A stretch of DNA of 64,000 nt from RYN-230 sp963834515 (GTDB taxonomy: Bacteria > Actinomycetota > Actinomycetes > Streptosporangiales > Streptosporangiaceae), in assembly GCA_963834515.1 (NCBI GenBank), contig CAWICB010000007.1, forward strand, positions 1,860,001-1,924,000, given 5' to 3'. Below the pieces are notes generated by a model. The model searched no databases, was not told the DNA's origin, and worked only from the letters and a program-made list of their open reading frames with translations. The position numbers and the translations under genes were made by a program. Shown piece after piece: positions 34,803 through 44,112 of the stretch; positions within the stretch are counted from its first letter, which is position 1; every line of letters starts with the position of its first letter.

Positions 34803-34900
34803 GACCGGGACCTAGTCATGGGCGCAGATTACCTGGCGGCGCTCGCGGAACGAGCGTCAGTAGCCAGAAATGGTCGCTGCCTCGCCGCTGGTCCATTCCC

Positions 34901-35397
34901 CTAGCTGCCCGCTTCCGGCCAGTCCGGCTGGTCGTTGGTCAGCGCCGCGGGCAGGCCGAACGCAGTGAACATTGATGGCTGCTCGAAGGCGGCGATGTCG
35001 GTCAGGCGGCTGTCTTCGACGCGCAGTACGGTGAGCACGAACGGGGAGAACGCGGTCTGGCCGCTACGGCGGAGGTACCCGGCTGCGCCCGGATGCCGGT
35101 TGGCCCTGATCGGCAATAGCCGCCATGGGCCAACGGCCGACCTTATACAGCCAGGTGCGCGGGCTCGACCGGCCCTCGAAGCGCTCCCGGGAGCGCCAGG
35201 TACGCAGCAGGACCTCCTGCACATGATCTTCGGGCCTCCTCGAAGGACCCGAGCATCCGGTAGCAGTGCACGTGCAGCTCGCGCCGGTAGCGGCGGACCA
35301 GGTCATCGAAGTCCCCCACAAGAGCGGGATCCCCGGCCAGATTGCCCTGCCGCGGACCGATGAGTTTCCCGGTCTGGCACGTCTGCATAGATGGCAC
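34901..35397 (-). pseudogene. ECF sigma factor with SnoaL-like tail, collapsed by deletion
   Basis: Region 2 starts FDDLVRRYRRELHVHCYRML and GSFEEA. One extra C near 35233 shifts the frame to EDHVQEVLLRTWRSRERFEG and SPRTWLYKV. The sequence then jumps to the end of the family's C-terminal SnoaL-like domain in a third frame: WRLLPIRANRHPGAAGYLRR and FSPFVLTVLRVEDSRLTDIA, ending at 34901. Intact members are about 320-340 residues, so around 190 residues (regions 3-4 and most of the SnoaL domain) are gone. The gene is plainly dead. Confidence 0.8.
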
Positions 35398-35457
35398 CGG
35401 TCGTCCGCCCGAAGAAACGACAGTGCGATGAAAGATCTCTCGATGAAAGGACGCACC

Positions 35458-36015
35458 ATGAGGAAACTCGTATTGATGATGGGAGTTTCGCTGGATGGCC
35501 TGGTGGCGCGCCCCGGCAAATTCGGCGCCGGGGGCTGGGGGCTGCCGCCTGAGGACTCAGCGCTGAAAGCACGAAAGCTCGACTGGCTCGGTGATGCGAG
35601 CGTGCATCTGATGGGCCGGACTACGTACGAGGAAATGGCCGGATTCTGGCCTACCTCCGACGACGAGTATGCGGCACCGATGAACGATATTCCCAAGGTT
35701 GTGTTCTCCCGGACGCTCACCAAGGCGGACTGGCCGCAGTCAACGATCGCGAGCGGTGACCTGGCCGACGAGATCAGTGCCCTCAAACGCCAGCCAGGCC
35801 GGGACATGATCGCGTGGGGAGGTGCAGTCTTCGCGCAATCGCTCACCAGGCTCCATCTCGTCGACGAATACCGGCTCGTGCTTCAGCCAGTGGCGCTGGG
35901 AGACGGGCTCCCGCTGTTCGCGGGGCTCACCGCGCCCTTCGTCCTCGACCTCATTGAAGCCCAGGCATACACCGACGGCGCAGTGCTCCATGTCTACCGC
36001 CCGGCCGCCCCATAA
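35458..36015 (+). CDS. Dihydrofolate-reductase-like (RibD C-terminal domain) protein
   Basis: 185 residues. MRKLVLMMGVSLDGLVARPG at the N-terminus and HLMGRTTYEEMAGFWPT fit the DHFR/RibD_C fold. The glycine loop is DMIAWGGAVFAQSLTRLHLV, followed by EYRLVLQPVALGDGLPLFAG. These small proteins reduce pterin- or pyrimidine-type substrates with NADPH; most are uncharacterised. ATG 35458 has AAAGGA about 8 nt upstream and is preferred over the upstream ATGs at 35428 and 35443. The G-rich upstream region belongs to the sigma-factor relic. Confidence 0.85.
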   Translation: MRKLVLMMGVSLDGLVARPGKFGAGGWGLPPEDSALKARKLDWLGDASVHLMGRTTYEEMAGFWPTSDDEYAAPMNDIPKVVFSRTLTKADWPQSTIASGDLADEISALKRQPGRDMIAWGGAVFAQSLTRLHLVDEYRLVLQPVALGDGLPLFAGLTAPFVLDLIEAQAYTDGAVLHVYRPAAP

Positions 36016-36158
36016 GCGGGTCCGCATGATGGAGCCGGGTGGGTCGGCGCCGAAGTTGCTGGCATCGGCGGGGAGCGGGGCGGAAATGACATTTGTCATC
36101 CCGGGCCGGTGAGGCGCGGCACTACGCAGCGGGACGCCGGCGGGCCACGCTGGTAGCC

Positions 36159-37121
36159 ATGGTTCAGCACAACGCTCAGGCCGGGGGGATCGTCCTGTCC
36201 CGGCTGTCGAAGTCCTACGGCCAGGTGCGCGCGGTGCGGTCGATCGATCTGACGATCGCTGCCGGTGAGACGGTCGCGCTGCTTGGCCCGAACGGTGCGG
36301 GCAAGACGACCACGATCGACATGATGCTCGGCCTGACCCACCCCGATGCCGGGACGGTCTCGGTGTTCGGCCGGCCGCCTGCGGCGGCCGTGCGCGCGGG
36401 GTGGGTGGGCGGCATGCTGCAGACCGGGTCGCTGCTGGAGCATCTCAAGGTCCGCGAGCTGGTCAGCCTGATGGCCTCGTATTACCCGCACCCGCTGGCC
36501 GTGGCCGACGTGCTGCGGCTGACGGGGGCGGCGGAGTTCGCAGGCCAGCTGACCACGAAGCTGTCGGGCGGCCAGGCCCAGCGGGTGCGCTTTGCCGCCG
36601 CGCTGGTCGGCGATCCCGACCTGCTGGTGCTGGACGAGCCCACCGCAGGGATCGACGTCGCGGGCAGGCACGAATTCTGGCAGGTCATGCGCGCGGTCGC
36701 TAGCCGCGGCAAGACGGTGCTGTTCGCGACCCATTACCTGGAAGAGGCGGACGCGTACGCGGACCGGATCGTGCTGATCGCCCGGGGACGCATTGTCGCC
36801 GACGGCCCGGCCACCGAGATCAAGGCGCGGGCGGGCGCCCGCATGATCAGGGCGACGCTGCCAGGCGGCGACCTGGCGGTGCTGGGCTCGCTCCCCGGCG
36901 TGGTGAGCGCGGAGCGGCACGGCGACGCGGTGCTGCTGTCCTGCTCGGATGCTGACACCGCGCTGCGCGCGCTGCTGGCCTCGTTCCCCGCCGCGCGGGA
37001 CGTCGAGGTGCGGGGCGGCAGCCTCGAGGAAGCGTTCCTGGAGCTGACCGCCGACGAGGAGACGGCCGGTGGCGTCAGCGCAGACGCGACCGCGGTCGCG
37101 GTCGCCGGAGGAGAAGCATGA
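36159..37121 (+). CDS. ABC transporter ATP-binding protein (ABC-2 exporter)
   Basis: 320 residues. Walker A is LLGPNGAGKTTTIDMMLGLT, the Q-loop GGMLQTGSLLEHLKVREL, the signature LSGGQAQRVRFAAALVGDPD, Walker B LLVLDEPTAGIDV and the H-loop VLFATHYLEEAD. A C-terminal DUF4162-like regulatory part follows. It energises the permease encoded immediately downstream (ATGA overlap). The setting, exporter plus DesK/DesR-type regulators, is common for exporters of drugs or lipid-active compounds. Confidence 0.92.
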   Translation: MVQHNAQAGGIVLSRLSKSYGQVRAVRSIDLTIAAGETVALLGPNGAGKTTTIDMMLGLTHPDAGTVSVFGRPPAAAVRAGWVGGMLQTGSLLEHLKVRELVSLMASYYPHPLAVADVLRLTGAAEFAGQLTTKLSGGQAQRVRFAAALVGDPDLLVLDEPTAGIDVAGRHEFWQVMRAVASRGKTVLFATHYLEEADAYADRIVLIARGRIVADGPATEIKARAGARMIRATLPGGDLAVLGSLPGVVSAERHGDAVLLSCSDADTALRALLASFPAARDVEVRGGSLEEAFLELTADEETAGGVSADATAVAVAGGEA

Positions 37122-37852
37122 TGAGCAGCGCCACCCACTTCAGGTACGAGCTTGTCCGCACGTTCCGCAACCGCATCTTCTATGCGGTGACCCTGGCGCT
37201 GCCGCTGGTCCTGTTCTACGCGGTGGCCTCGGGCCAGCGCGGCGCAACCGAGGATGGCGTCAGCTTCCCGCTGTACTTCATGACCGCGATGGCGGTCTAC
37301 GGGGCCATGTTCGCCGCAGTCTCACCCGGGGCGCGCATCGCGCGCGACAGGTCCGGCGGCTGGACCCGGCAGCTGCGGATCACGCCGCTGCGGGCCCGCA
37401 CCGATGTCGCGGCCAAGGTGCTCACCGGCTACCTGATCGCGCTGCCCAGCCTGGTGCTGGTGTTCCTGGCCGGCGCGTCGCTCGGGGTGCGGCTGGACGC
37501 AGCGCAGTGGCTGGAGATAGCCGGGCTGCTGCTGGCCGGGCTGACCCCGTTCATTGCCCTGGGCATCGCGCTCGGGTACCTGCTGCCCGCCGACGCGCTG
37601 ACCCCCGCCATCGGCGGTGTCGTTGTCCTGTTCGCGCTCGTGGGCGGGGTGTACGGATTCCAGCTGGCGCACTCTGGCCCGCTGTTTGACGTCATGAAGG
37701 CGATCCCGTCCTACTGGCTGGTGCAGGCGGGTAAGACCGCGCTCGGTGGCGGCAGCTGGCCCGCGCAGGGCTGGATCGTGATCGCCGTCTGGACCACGGT
37801 GCTCGTCGCGGCGGCCGCGCTCACCTACCGGCGATCCGCGGCCCGGGGCTGA
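37118..37852 (+). CDS. ABC-2 type transporter permease
   Basis: 244 residues, six predicted transmembrane helices, with the ABC-2 pattern: RYELVRTFRNRIFYAVTLAL at the start, FPLYFMTAMAVYGAMFAAVS, LRITPLRARTDVAAKVLTGY (coupling region) and FIALGIALGYLLPADALTPA. It forms the membrane half of the exporter with the upstream ATPase, with which it overlaps by 4 nt. It is followed 6 bp later by the histidine-kinase gene. Confidence 0.9.
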   Translation: MMSSATHFRYELVRTFRNRIFYAVTLALPLVLFYAVASGQRGATEDGVSFPLYFMTAMAVYGAMFAAVSPGARIARDRSGGWTRQLRITPLRARTDVAAKVLTGYLIALPSLVLVFLAGASLGVRLDAAQWLEIAGLLLAGLTPFIALGIALGYLLPADALTPAIGGVVVLFALVGGVYGFQLAHSGPLFDVMKAIPSYWLVQAGKTALGGGSWPAQGWIVIAVWTTVLVAAAALTYRRSAARG

Positions 37853-37858
37853 GCCACG

Positions 37859-39120
37859 ATGGGCCAGTCCCCGGTACCGTGGATAACTGTGAGCGATGAG
37901 GCCGCGCCGCACACCGAGGCCGAGGCCGAGTGGGCGGCGGTTCAGTCCAGGTGGACGCGAAGCTGGCGGCGGGCGGCCATGCTCGCGATCCCGCTCGTCT
38001 ACCTCATCTACGTGGCCGTCTCGGTCCGGCAGAACTCGCACGGCGCCGCAGCGGTCACCGGCTACGCGCTGTTCGCGGTGTTTGCCGCATGCTGGCTGGT
38101 CACGTCCGCGGTGCTGCCGCCAAATACGAGCGGGTGGCGGTTCTGGGCCTGGTACGCACTCCTGGTGGCGCTGGCCGCGGCGGAAGTGCCGTTCGCCCGC
38201 GCAGCAGGCTTCGTGCTGTGCGTATTCATCACCATACTCACCGTCGCGCGCCTCGGTGCCCGCTCGGCCCCGGTCGTGGCTGCGATGTCGCTGGCGGCAC
38301 TGCTGGTCCCGGTCGCGGTGGGGTCCTGGCATGTCAGCCTGGCCAAGTCGTTCGCCGACGTCACCCCGGTCGCGATCCCGGTCGTCGCGCTCACGATGTT
38401 CGCGGTGATGCAGGTGGTACGCGCCAACCAGGCGCTCGCCCAGACCCGTGCCGAGCTGGCCCGGCTGGCTGCGGAGAACGAGCGGATCCGGATCGCCCGC
38501 GACTTGCACGACCTGCTCGGCCATTCGCTGACCACGATCACGGTCAAGGCGGGGCTGGCGCGCCGGCTCGGCCGGCCGATCCCGCGGGGGCGGTGGACCA
38601 GATCGCCGAGGTCGAGGATCTGTGCCGCCGGGCGCTCGCCGACGTCCGGGCCGCGGTGTCCGGCTACCGCGAGGTCACCCTGGCCAGTGAGCTCGCCCGC
38701 GGCCGTGAGCTGCTGCGGGTCTGCGGGATCACCGCTGACCTCCCGACAGCCATCGACGTTGTCGATCCAGCCCACCAGGAGCTGTTCGGCTGGGCCGTGC
38801 GGGAGGGGCTGACCAACGTGATCCGGCACTCGCGGGCGCGTTCATGTGCCGTACGGGTATCCGCTCATGACGTCGAGATCATCGACGACGGTCACGGATC
38901 CGCTGCCACTCCCGGGAACGGGCTGCGCGGGCTGCGGGAGCGGGCAGCCGCCGCAGGCGGTGGCGTGGACGCGGGCCCGGTGCAGCCCGCGGGCTGGCGG
39001 CTGCGGGTGCGGGTGCCCGCGGTGGACGCGCCGCCCGCCGCCGGCGGGACCGCCCCGGCCGCCCGCGACACCGGCCGGGCAGCCAGGAGAAGGCTGCTCC
39101 CGGCTGTGCACGGACGCTGA
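37859..39120 (+). pseudogene. desK-like: DesK-type sensor histidine kinase, frameshifted in the catalytic half
   Basis: The first frame gives about five membrane helices and the HisKA_3 box ENERIRIARDLHDLLGHSLT, with the phospho-accepting His in DLHD. After VKAGLARRLGRPIP (about 38580-38600) the frame changes by one base. The other frame supplies the rest: AVDQIAEVEDLCRRALADVR, AAVSGYREVTLASELARGRE, the N-box EGLTNVIRHSRARS and the G-box VEIIDDGHGSAATPGNGLRG, ending at 39120. The rest of the system is intact, so either the loss is recent or one base is a read error. GTG 37889 is an alternative start. Confidence 0.75.
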
Positions 39121-39122
39121 CG

Positions 39123-39728
39123 TTGATCCGGCTGCTGCTCGCCGACGACCAGGAGCTGATCCGCAGCGCGCTGGCGGTGATGCTGGCGATGGAAGAAGAT
39201 TTCGAGGTCGTCGCGTCGGTGGGCCGCGGCGACGAGGTAGCTGCCGCGGTCAGGGAGCACCACCCGGACGTGGCGCTGCTGGACGTCGAGATGCCCGGGC
39301 TCGACGGCCTAGCTGCCGCCGGGGTGCTCGCGCGCGAAGCGCCGCAGTGCCGGTCGGTCATCCTCACCACGTTCGGCCGCCCTGGCTACCTGCGGCGGGC
39401 GATGGAGTCAGGGGCCTTCGGTTTCGTGGTCAAGGACGCCCCGCCCGAGCAGCTTGCCGCCACGATCCGCCGGGTCGCGGCGGGCGAGCGCGTCGTCGAC
39501 CCAGGACTCGCCGCCGAGTCGCTGGCCACCGGGGCGTCGCCGCTGACCGCCCGGGAACGCGACGTTCTGGTCGCCGCCAGGCCGGGAGCAACCGTTTCGG
39601 AGATCGCCGGAAAGCTGTTCCTGTCCGAGGGGACGGTCCGCAACTACCTGTCCGCCGCGATCGCCAAGACTGCGACGCGCAACCGTTCCGAGGCGGTGCG
39701 GCTAGCTGAGGAACAAGGCTGGCTCTGA
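39123..39728 (+). CDS. desR-like: DesR/NarL-type response regulator
   Basis: 201 residues. The receiver domain has the acidic pair in LLLADDQELIRSAL, the phospho-accepting Asp54 in VALLDVEMPGLDG, Thr in SVILTTFGRPGYLRRAMESG and Lys in FGFVVKDAPPEQL. The LuxR-type HTH is LTARERDVLVAARPGATVSE and IAGKLFLSEGTVRNYLSAAI. TTG at 39123 is the likely start, 2 bp after the kinase stop. It presumably controls the exporter genes just upstream. Confidence 0.9.
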   Translation: MIRLLLADDQELIRSALAVMLAMEEDFEVVASVGRGDEVAAAVREHHPDVALLDVEMPGLDGLAAAGVLAREAPQCRSVILTTFGRPGYLRRAMESGAFGFVVKDAPPEQLAATIRRVAAGERVVDPGLAAESLATGASPLTARERDVLVAARPGATVSEIAGKLFLSEGTVRNYLSAAIAKTATRNRSEAVRLAEEQGWL

Positions 39729-39795
39729 CCCGCACCGAGGCCGCCATCGCCCACCGCGGTGGGCATCGCGATCGGGTTATGGATGACCTCACTGC

Positions 39796-40188
39796 TCATA
39801 TTCCCCCGATCGCTTTCTCGCGCCGGGCCGCGACGCTCGAGCCGGATTCGCGGCGCGCCATCCGCCGCAGCAGGTAGCCGAGTGTGCCGTTCGGGATGGC
39901 CTTGGCCCGCAGCAGCGTGCCGTCCTCGCGTTCGATCACGAGCAGGTCGCCCATTCTGATGACTCCGTAAACCACGACGTTCAGGCCGACCACGCTGACC
40001 AGCATCGCGGTGCCCAGCGAGAAGTGCGTCCCTGGCACGTGCGTGTGCCGGGTCCAGATCATCGCGGCGAGGAAGCCGCCGGTCATGATTAGGATCGCGA
40101 TCAGGTCACCCGGCGTGGTCAGGGTCTGCTTGAGCTCGATCCGGCCACGGGACAGTCCCGCTCGCGCCGCCACCAGCGTGGGGTTCAT
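39796..40188 (-). pseudogene. ABC transporter permease, N-terminal half only
   Basis: ATG 40188 begins MNPTLVAARAGLSRGRIELK and continues through two or three helices (LIAILIMTGGFLAAMIWTRH, LVSVVGLNVVVYGVIRMGDL) to the conserved VIEREDGTLLRAKAIPNGTL. It then breaks off after GYL into a basic tail RRMARRESGSSVAARREKAI. Intact homologues are about 260 residues. No ATPase gene adjoins it. It is most likely a truncated relic. Confidence 0.6.
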
Positions 40189-40299
40189 GCTGCCACCGCC
40201 GTCAACGGGGCTTTCCAGCCGCGGTACGGTGCGGCTATCGCATGATCAGCTGAGGCGCTGTGGTGCGAGTGGCCGCGTTGGCTGGGCCTCGTTTTCGGC

Positions 40300-41985
40300 T
40301 CAGTCGGGCAGCTCGATCGGCCCGATGTCGGCGAAAACGTCCCCTGGCCCGGGGTTTTCCGGGTGGGTTTGGCCGCCGAGGTGATGCATGATGCCCCAGA
40401 CCGCGTTCAGCGAGGTCTGGACCGCGCCCTCGACCCACGCGGGTGTCCAGGAGACATCATCTCCGGCGATGAAGATGCCCTGCTGTTCCGGCGGCAATCG
40501 ATCTTGCATGAAATGGCCGTACATGCGCTGGTTGTACCGGTAGTGTCCGGGCAGCGCTCCCTTGAATGCGCCCAGGAAGTGCCGGTCGGCCTCCCAGGAC
40601 ACAGTGATCGGGTCACCGATGATGTGGCTGGCGATGTCGACATCTGGATAGATCTTGTTCAGGGCGTTGAGCGCGAGCCGGACCCGGCGGTCGACCGGCT
40701 CGGGGAGCATCTTCAGCGCGTCGCTCATCCAGGAGTAGGTGAGGCAGATCACGCCAGGCTGGTTGTCACCGTTGTCGAACAGGTAAGTGCCGCGGGTGAG
40801 CCGGTCGGTCAGCGTCATGCTCATGACATCGCGGCCAGTGCGCGGGTCGGTGTCCTTCCAGAACGGCCGGTCGACCATCACGAAAGTCTTAGAGGACTGC
40901 ATGTAGCGGGTCCGGTCGAGGGCGGTCCATACCTTCGGGGAGAACAACCCCTCATCGCATTCGATCTGCGTGGTAAGCAGCCAGCTCTGGCACGTCACCA
41001 GCACCGCCGCGTACCGGCGGGTGTGCCCCCAGGCGTCGGTGACCATGAGCCGGCCATCGCCATCGCGCGCGATCCGCGCGACGCCAGCCCGGGGTGCGCC
41101 GGAGTGCAGCGAGGCCAGCGAGGTGCCGGGGAGCCAGTGGGCAGTCTCTGACGCTGGATACCGCCAGATCCCGCGGGGAACCTGCTCGACGCCGCCGACC
41201 ACCAGGCGCTGGTCCTCGTCGCAGTTGGTCATCACGACCCGGAAGATTTCCAGCATGGAGTTCGGATAGTCGGAGTCCCAGCCGCCGGTCCCGAACCCTA
41301 CATTCCCGAAGACCTCGCGGTGGTGAAACGACAGCGACGAGAACGCCTTCGAACTCGCCACGAAGTCGTAGAACGTACGGTCGTCCCATCGCGGCACGAG
41401 ATCGTTCCACAGCGACTTCAGCGTAGTGACGTCGCGCGCCCGGATCGCGTTCTGGATGTCGGAGAAGTGCACATCCTCCAGAGCCTGCGCCCATGCGTCA
41501 GCAACCTCGGTGAACAGCGGGGGAAGGTCGTCAAGCGTGCGCGCATAATGCGTGACGCCCTCGAGATTGATGACCGTGCTGCCGGCGGCCTCGGTTAGCG
41601 GGTTGGGGAAGGGCCGGGTCTGCAGGCCCAGCATGTCAACGTAGTGGTAAAAGGACGTCGACGACACCGGGAAGCGCATCCCGCCGAGTTCTGCGACCAC
41701 GCCTTCGGCTCCCTCGAAGACCTGCGAACGCAACCGCCCGCCCATCTGTGAGGCCTCGTAGACCACCGGCTTGACACCGAGCCTCATCAGCTCGTATGCA
41801 GCTACCAGGCCGGAGATGCCAGCACCGACGATGGCGACCTCTACGCCGTGGTGCCGGGCCGGGATCGAGCCGAGACCGGCCGGGTGCGCGATCCAGTCAT
41901 CGAACGGGAACGGGAAGTCCGGGCCGAAGATCGTGACCGGGCCTTTCTCACCCTGAGATGTATCCCGGCGACGTTCGTCCATCAT
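40300..41985 (-). CDS. Flavin amine oxidase (L-amino-acid / tryptophan monooxygenase type)
   Basis: About 561 residues. The FAD motif is VAIVGAGISGLVAAYELMRL near residue 52, followed by VVYEASQMGGRLRSQVFEG. SELGGMR-type sequence VVAELGGMRFPVSSTSFYHY matches bacterial tryptophan-2-monooxygenase and phenylalanine oxidase relatives. The C-terminal FAD clamp is FIAGDDVSWTPAWVEGAVQT. Such enzymes convert an L-amino acid to the amide or keto acid; indole-acetamide formation (IaaM-type) is possible but no amidase is adjacent. The start is ATG 41985 (MMDERRRDTSQ). An IS256 element sits 244 bp upstream. Confidence 0.83.
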   Translation of the reverse strand: MMDERRRDTSQGEKGPVTIFGPDFPFPFDDWIAHPAGLGSIPARHHGVEVAIVGAGISGLVAAYELMRLGVKPVVYEASQMGGRLRSQVFEGAEGVVAELGGMRFPVSSTSFYHYVDMLGLQTRPFPNPLTEAAGSTVINLEGVTHYARTLDDLPPLFTEVADAWAQALEDVHFSDIQNAIRARDVTTLKSLWNDLVPRWDDRTFYDFVASSKAFSSLSFHHREVFGNVGFGTGGWDSDYPNSMLEIFRVVMTNCDEDQRLVVGGVEQVPRGIWRYPASETAHWLPGTSLASLHSGAPRAGVARIARDGDGRLMVTDAWGHTRRYAAVLVTCQSWLLTTQIECDEGLFSPKVWTALDRTRYMQSSKTFVMVDRPFWKDTDPRTGRDVMSMTLTDRLTRGTYLFDNGDNQPGVICLTYSWMSDALKMLPEPVDRRVRLALNALNKIYPDVDIASHIIGDPITVSWEADRHFLGAFKGALPGHYRYNQRMYGHFMQDRLPPEQQGIFIAGDDVSWTPAWVEGAVQTSLNAVWGIMHHLGGQTHPENPGPGDVFADIGPIELPD

Positions 41986-42220
41986 GAAGGCGCCTAACGC
42001 TGGCGGAGGAAGCCTGCTACGCCGGAGGATACGCATGGCCGCGCCTTACGTTCAAAGCGGGGTGCGGGACGCGCCCGCGGCGCTGCCACCAGCCCGGCCG
42101 TCGGCCAGACCGGAATAAGCGGCCGGATCGGCTGCCAAACCCGCTGTGCGTCACCCCAAGCGCTAATCTCCTGGCCAGGACTGCGTGATGGCGCACGGAA
42201 GACCCGCTGAGATGGGCACT

Positions 42221-42228
42221 GTGATCGG
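42221..42228. repeat. 8-bp target-site duplication, left copy
   Basis: GTGATCGG is found directly outside both ends of the IS256 element (here and at 43716-43723). An 8-bp duplication is the norm for this family. Confidence 0.8.
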
Positions 42229-43715
42229 GGTCGCGTCCAAGATCCGGTGTAAATGAGACGGGCGTAGGTTCCCTTCAAGACGACCAAGTCAACGAAGGGA
42301 AGGACCCACGCCCGTGTCAGCACGAGTATCGCCCACGGACCGCATCCGCGGCCATATCGATGAGTTGTTTGCTCAGGGCCGGCCGCTGCCGGAGATCTTG
42401 GAGGAGGTGGCCCGGCTCGGCGCGCAGCTGCTGATGCAGGCCGCGCTGGAGGCCGAGGTCACCGAGTTCCTCGGCCGGGACCGCTACCAGCGGGCCGCGG
42501 CCTGCACTGATGCCCGGCCCGGGTCCCGCAACGGCTACCGGGATGTGACCGTCAAGACCACTGCCGGGCCCGTGGCCCTGGCCCGGCCCAAGCTGCGCGG
42601 TACCACCGAGGTGTTCGCCTCCCGGCTCTTCGGCGCGCATGTCACCAAGACCAACGCCCTCGAGTCGCTGGTGATCGCCTCGTTCGTCCGGGGCCTGTCA
42701 GTACGGGACGTGGAGGCCACCTTGGCTGATGCACTCGGCGACCAGGCCGCGATCTCCAAGTCCACGGTCTCGGCGATCTGCGGCCAGATCAAGGACGAAT
42801 ACGAGGCATGGGCGCATCGCCGCCTGGATGACGTCACGCTCGACTACCTGTTCCTGGACGCCTCGTTCTTCCGGATGCACCCCGGCTCCCCGGCTGAGCC
42901 GGTGCTGGCCGCCTGGGGCGTCACTACCAGCGGCAAGCCGGCGTTCATCGGCCTGGCGCCGGGCACGGGTGAGTCCGCCGACGCCTGGGCGGGCTTCCTG
43001 GCCGATCTCAAAGAGCGGGGGCTGGCCTCCCCGCTGCTGGTCATCTCCGACGGGGCGCCGGGGCTGATCGCCGCGATCGAGCAGGCCTACCCGAAAGCGC
43101 TGCGTCAAAGGTGTCTTGTTCATCGCGCGAGAAACATCCTGGCCAAGGTCCCGGCAGGAATGCAGGCCGAGATCAAGGACGTCTACTGGAAGATCTTCGA
43201 CACCGGGGAGCTAGCGACCCCGCCCGGCCCGGAACTCGTGGAGATCATCGACGCGAGGATCACCGAGATGGCCGCCAAGTACGGCGCCACCTACCCCTCG
43301 GCGATGAAGTGCCTGACCACCGGCGCCGGAGGGCTGACCGCCTACCTGCGGTTCCCCGCCGAGCACCACAACCGCGTACGGCACTCCAACTTCATCGAGC
43401 GCACCTTCGGCGAAACCCGCAGGAGGGTCAAGGTCATCGGACGGCTGCCCGGCGAGACCAGTTGCCTCACCCTCGTCTGGGCCGTCCTGGACCGGGCCTC
43501 CCGCGGCTGGCGCGGCCTGACCATGACCGCCGACGGGCTGCGCCTCCTGCAGGACCTGCGCCGCTCACTGCTCGAACCACCCCGCCAGCTACGGCCACAG
43601 CCCGCCACCGTGACCCAGCCCGATGATCAACCCGAAACTGTCACAGCCGTCGCCTAACATCACCATGGAACCGGGAACCACGCCCAACGATTTACACCGG
43701 ATTCCGGACGCCACC
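42229..43715 (+). mobile_element. Complete IS256-family insertion sequence (1487 bp)
   Basis: The terminal inverted repeats match at 22 of 26 positions: the left end is GGTCGCGTCCAAG then ATCCGGTGTAAAT, and the right end in reverse complement is GGTGGCGTCCGGA then ATCCGGTGTAAAT. The similarity continues weakly inward (GGGCGT...GGTTCCC). An exact 8-bp target duplication flanks the element, so it is intact and has not recombined since insertion. It contains one transposase gene. Confidence 0.88.
42314..43657 (+). CDS. IS256-family (Mutator) transposase
   Basis: 447 residues. The DDE catalytic residues fall in LDYLFLDASFFRMHPGSPAE (D), LLVISDGAPGLIAAIEQAYP (D) and the region RVRHSNFIERTFGETRRRVK (E), with the family histidine motif RQRCLVHRARNILAKVP. 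The length is normal. The frame is intact with no disabling lesion, so the element may be active. The N-terminal zinc-free HTH region (AALEAEVTEFLGRDRYQR) is usual. Confidence 0.95.
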   Translation: MSARVSPTDRIRGHIDELFAQGRPLPEILEEVARLGAQLLMQAALEAEVTEFLGRDRYQRAAACTDARPGSRNGYRDVTVKTTAGPVALARPKLRGTTEVFASRLFGAHVTKTNALESLVIASFVRGLSVRDVEATLADALGDQAAISKSTVSAICGQIKDEYEAWAHRRLDDVTLDYLFLDASFFRMHPGSPAEPVLAAWGVTTSGKPAFIGLAPGTGESADAWAGFLADLKERGLASPLLVISDGAPGLIAAIEQAYPKALRQRCLVHRARNILAKVPAGMQAEIKDVYWKIFDTGELATPPGPELVEIIDARITEMAAKYGATYPSAMKCLTTGAGGLTAYLRFPAEHHNRVRHSNFIERTFGETRRRVKVIGRLPGETSCLTLVWAVLDRASRGWRGLTMTADGLRLLQDLRRSLLEPPRQLRPQPATVTQPDDQPETVTAVA

Positions 43716-43723
43716 GTGATCGG
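43716..43723. repeat. 8-bp target-site duplication, right copy
   Basis: This is the GTGATCGG copy directly after the right inverted repeat of the IS256 element; it matches 42221-42228. Confidence 0.8.
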
Positions 43724-43767
43724 GTTCCGGGCGCACACCAGGAATGGTATGCATGGTGTTCCCGGCC

Positions 43768-44112
43768 TTAGCGGCCAAGGGTCGCAGAGTGTACCGGGCA
43801 TGCCGCATTATAGTGCTTCAAGGTCAGCCTTCCCTGCGAATACGCCCACGAGCATGTACAGCGATTAGGTACGTGGTCAGACGTTATGACCTCGGTAGGC
43901 ACGCCGCTGCGCCGCTCGGCGCGACCCGGCTGGTACGGCAGCGGCTGCCCGACCAGGGCAAGAGCGGTCCCCTCGGTCCTGGCTTCCCGGACAGCACCGT
44001 CAGCTAGCGCCAGCCACTCCCGAGGCCTGGCACCTGATGTGGACGGGGGTGGCACGTATCGCTTAACGCGCACCCTGGCTCCGGGGATTTTGTCACTCGC
44101 CCGGCTCTCCAT
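43768..44112 (-). CDS. Small hypothetical protein with Cys pair
   Basis: 114 residues, starting MESRASDKIPGARVRVKRYV and ending HYNAACPVHSATLGR. A C-terminal CTCSW...ACPVH arrangement could bind a metal ion. The coding strand is less G/C-rich than core genes, and the weak GGGTGG ribosome-binding site makes the call tentative. It lies between the IS256 element and a decayed stretch and may be of mobile origin. I do not recognise it. Confidence 0.5.
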   Translation of the reverse strand: MESRASDKIPGARVRVKRYVPPPSTSGARPREWLALADGAVREARTEGTALALVGQPLPYQPGRAERRSGVPTEVITSDHVPNRCTCSWAYSQGRLTLKHYNAACPVHSATLGR

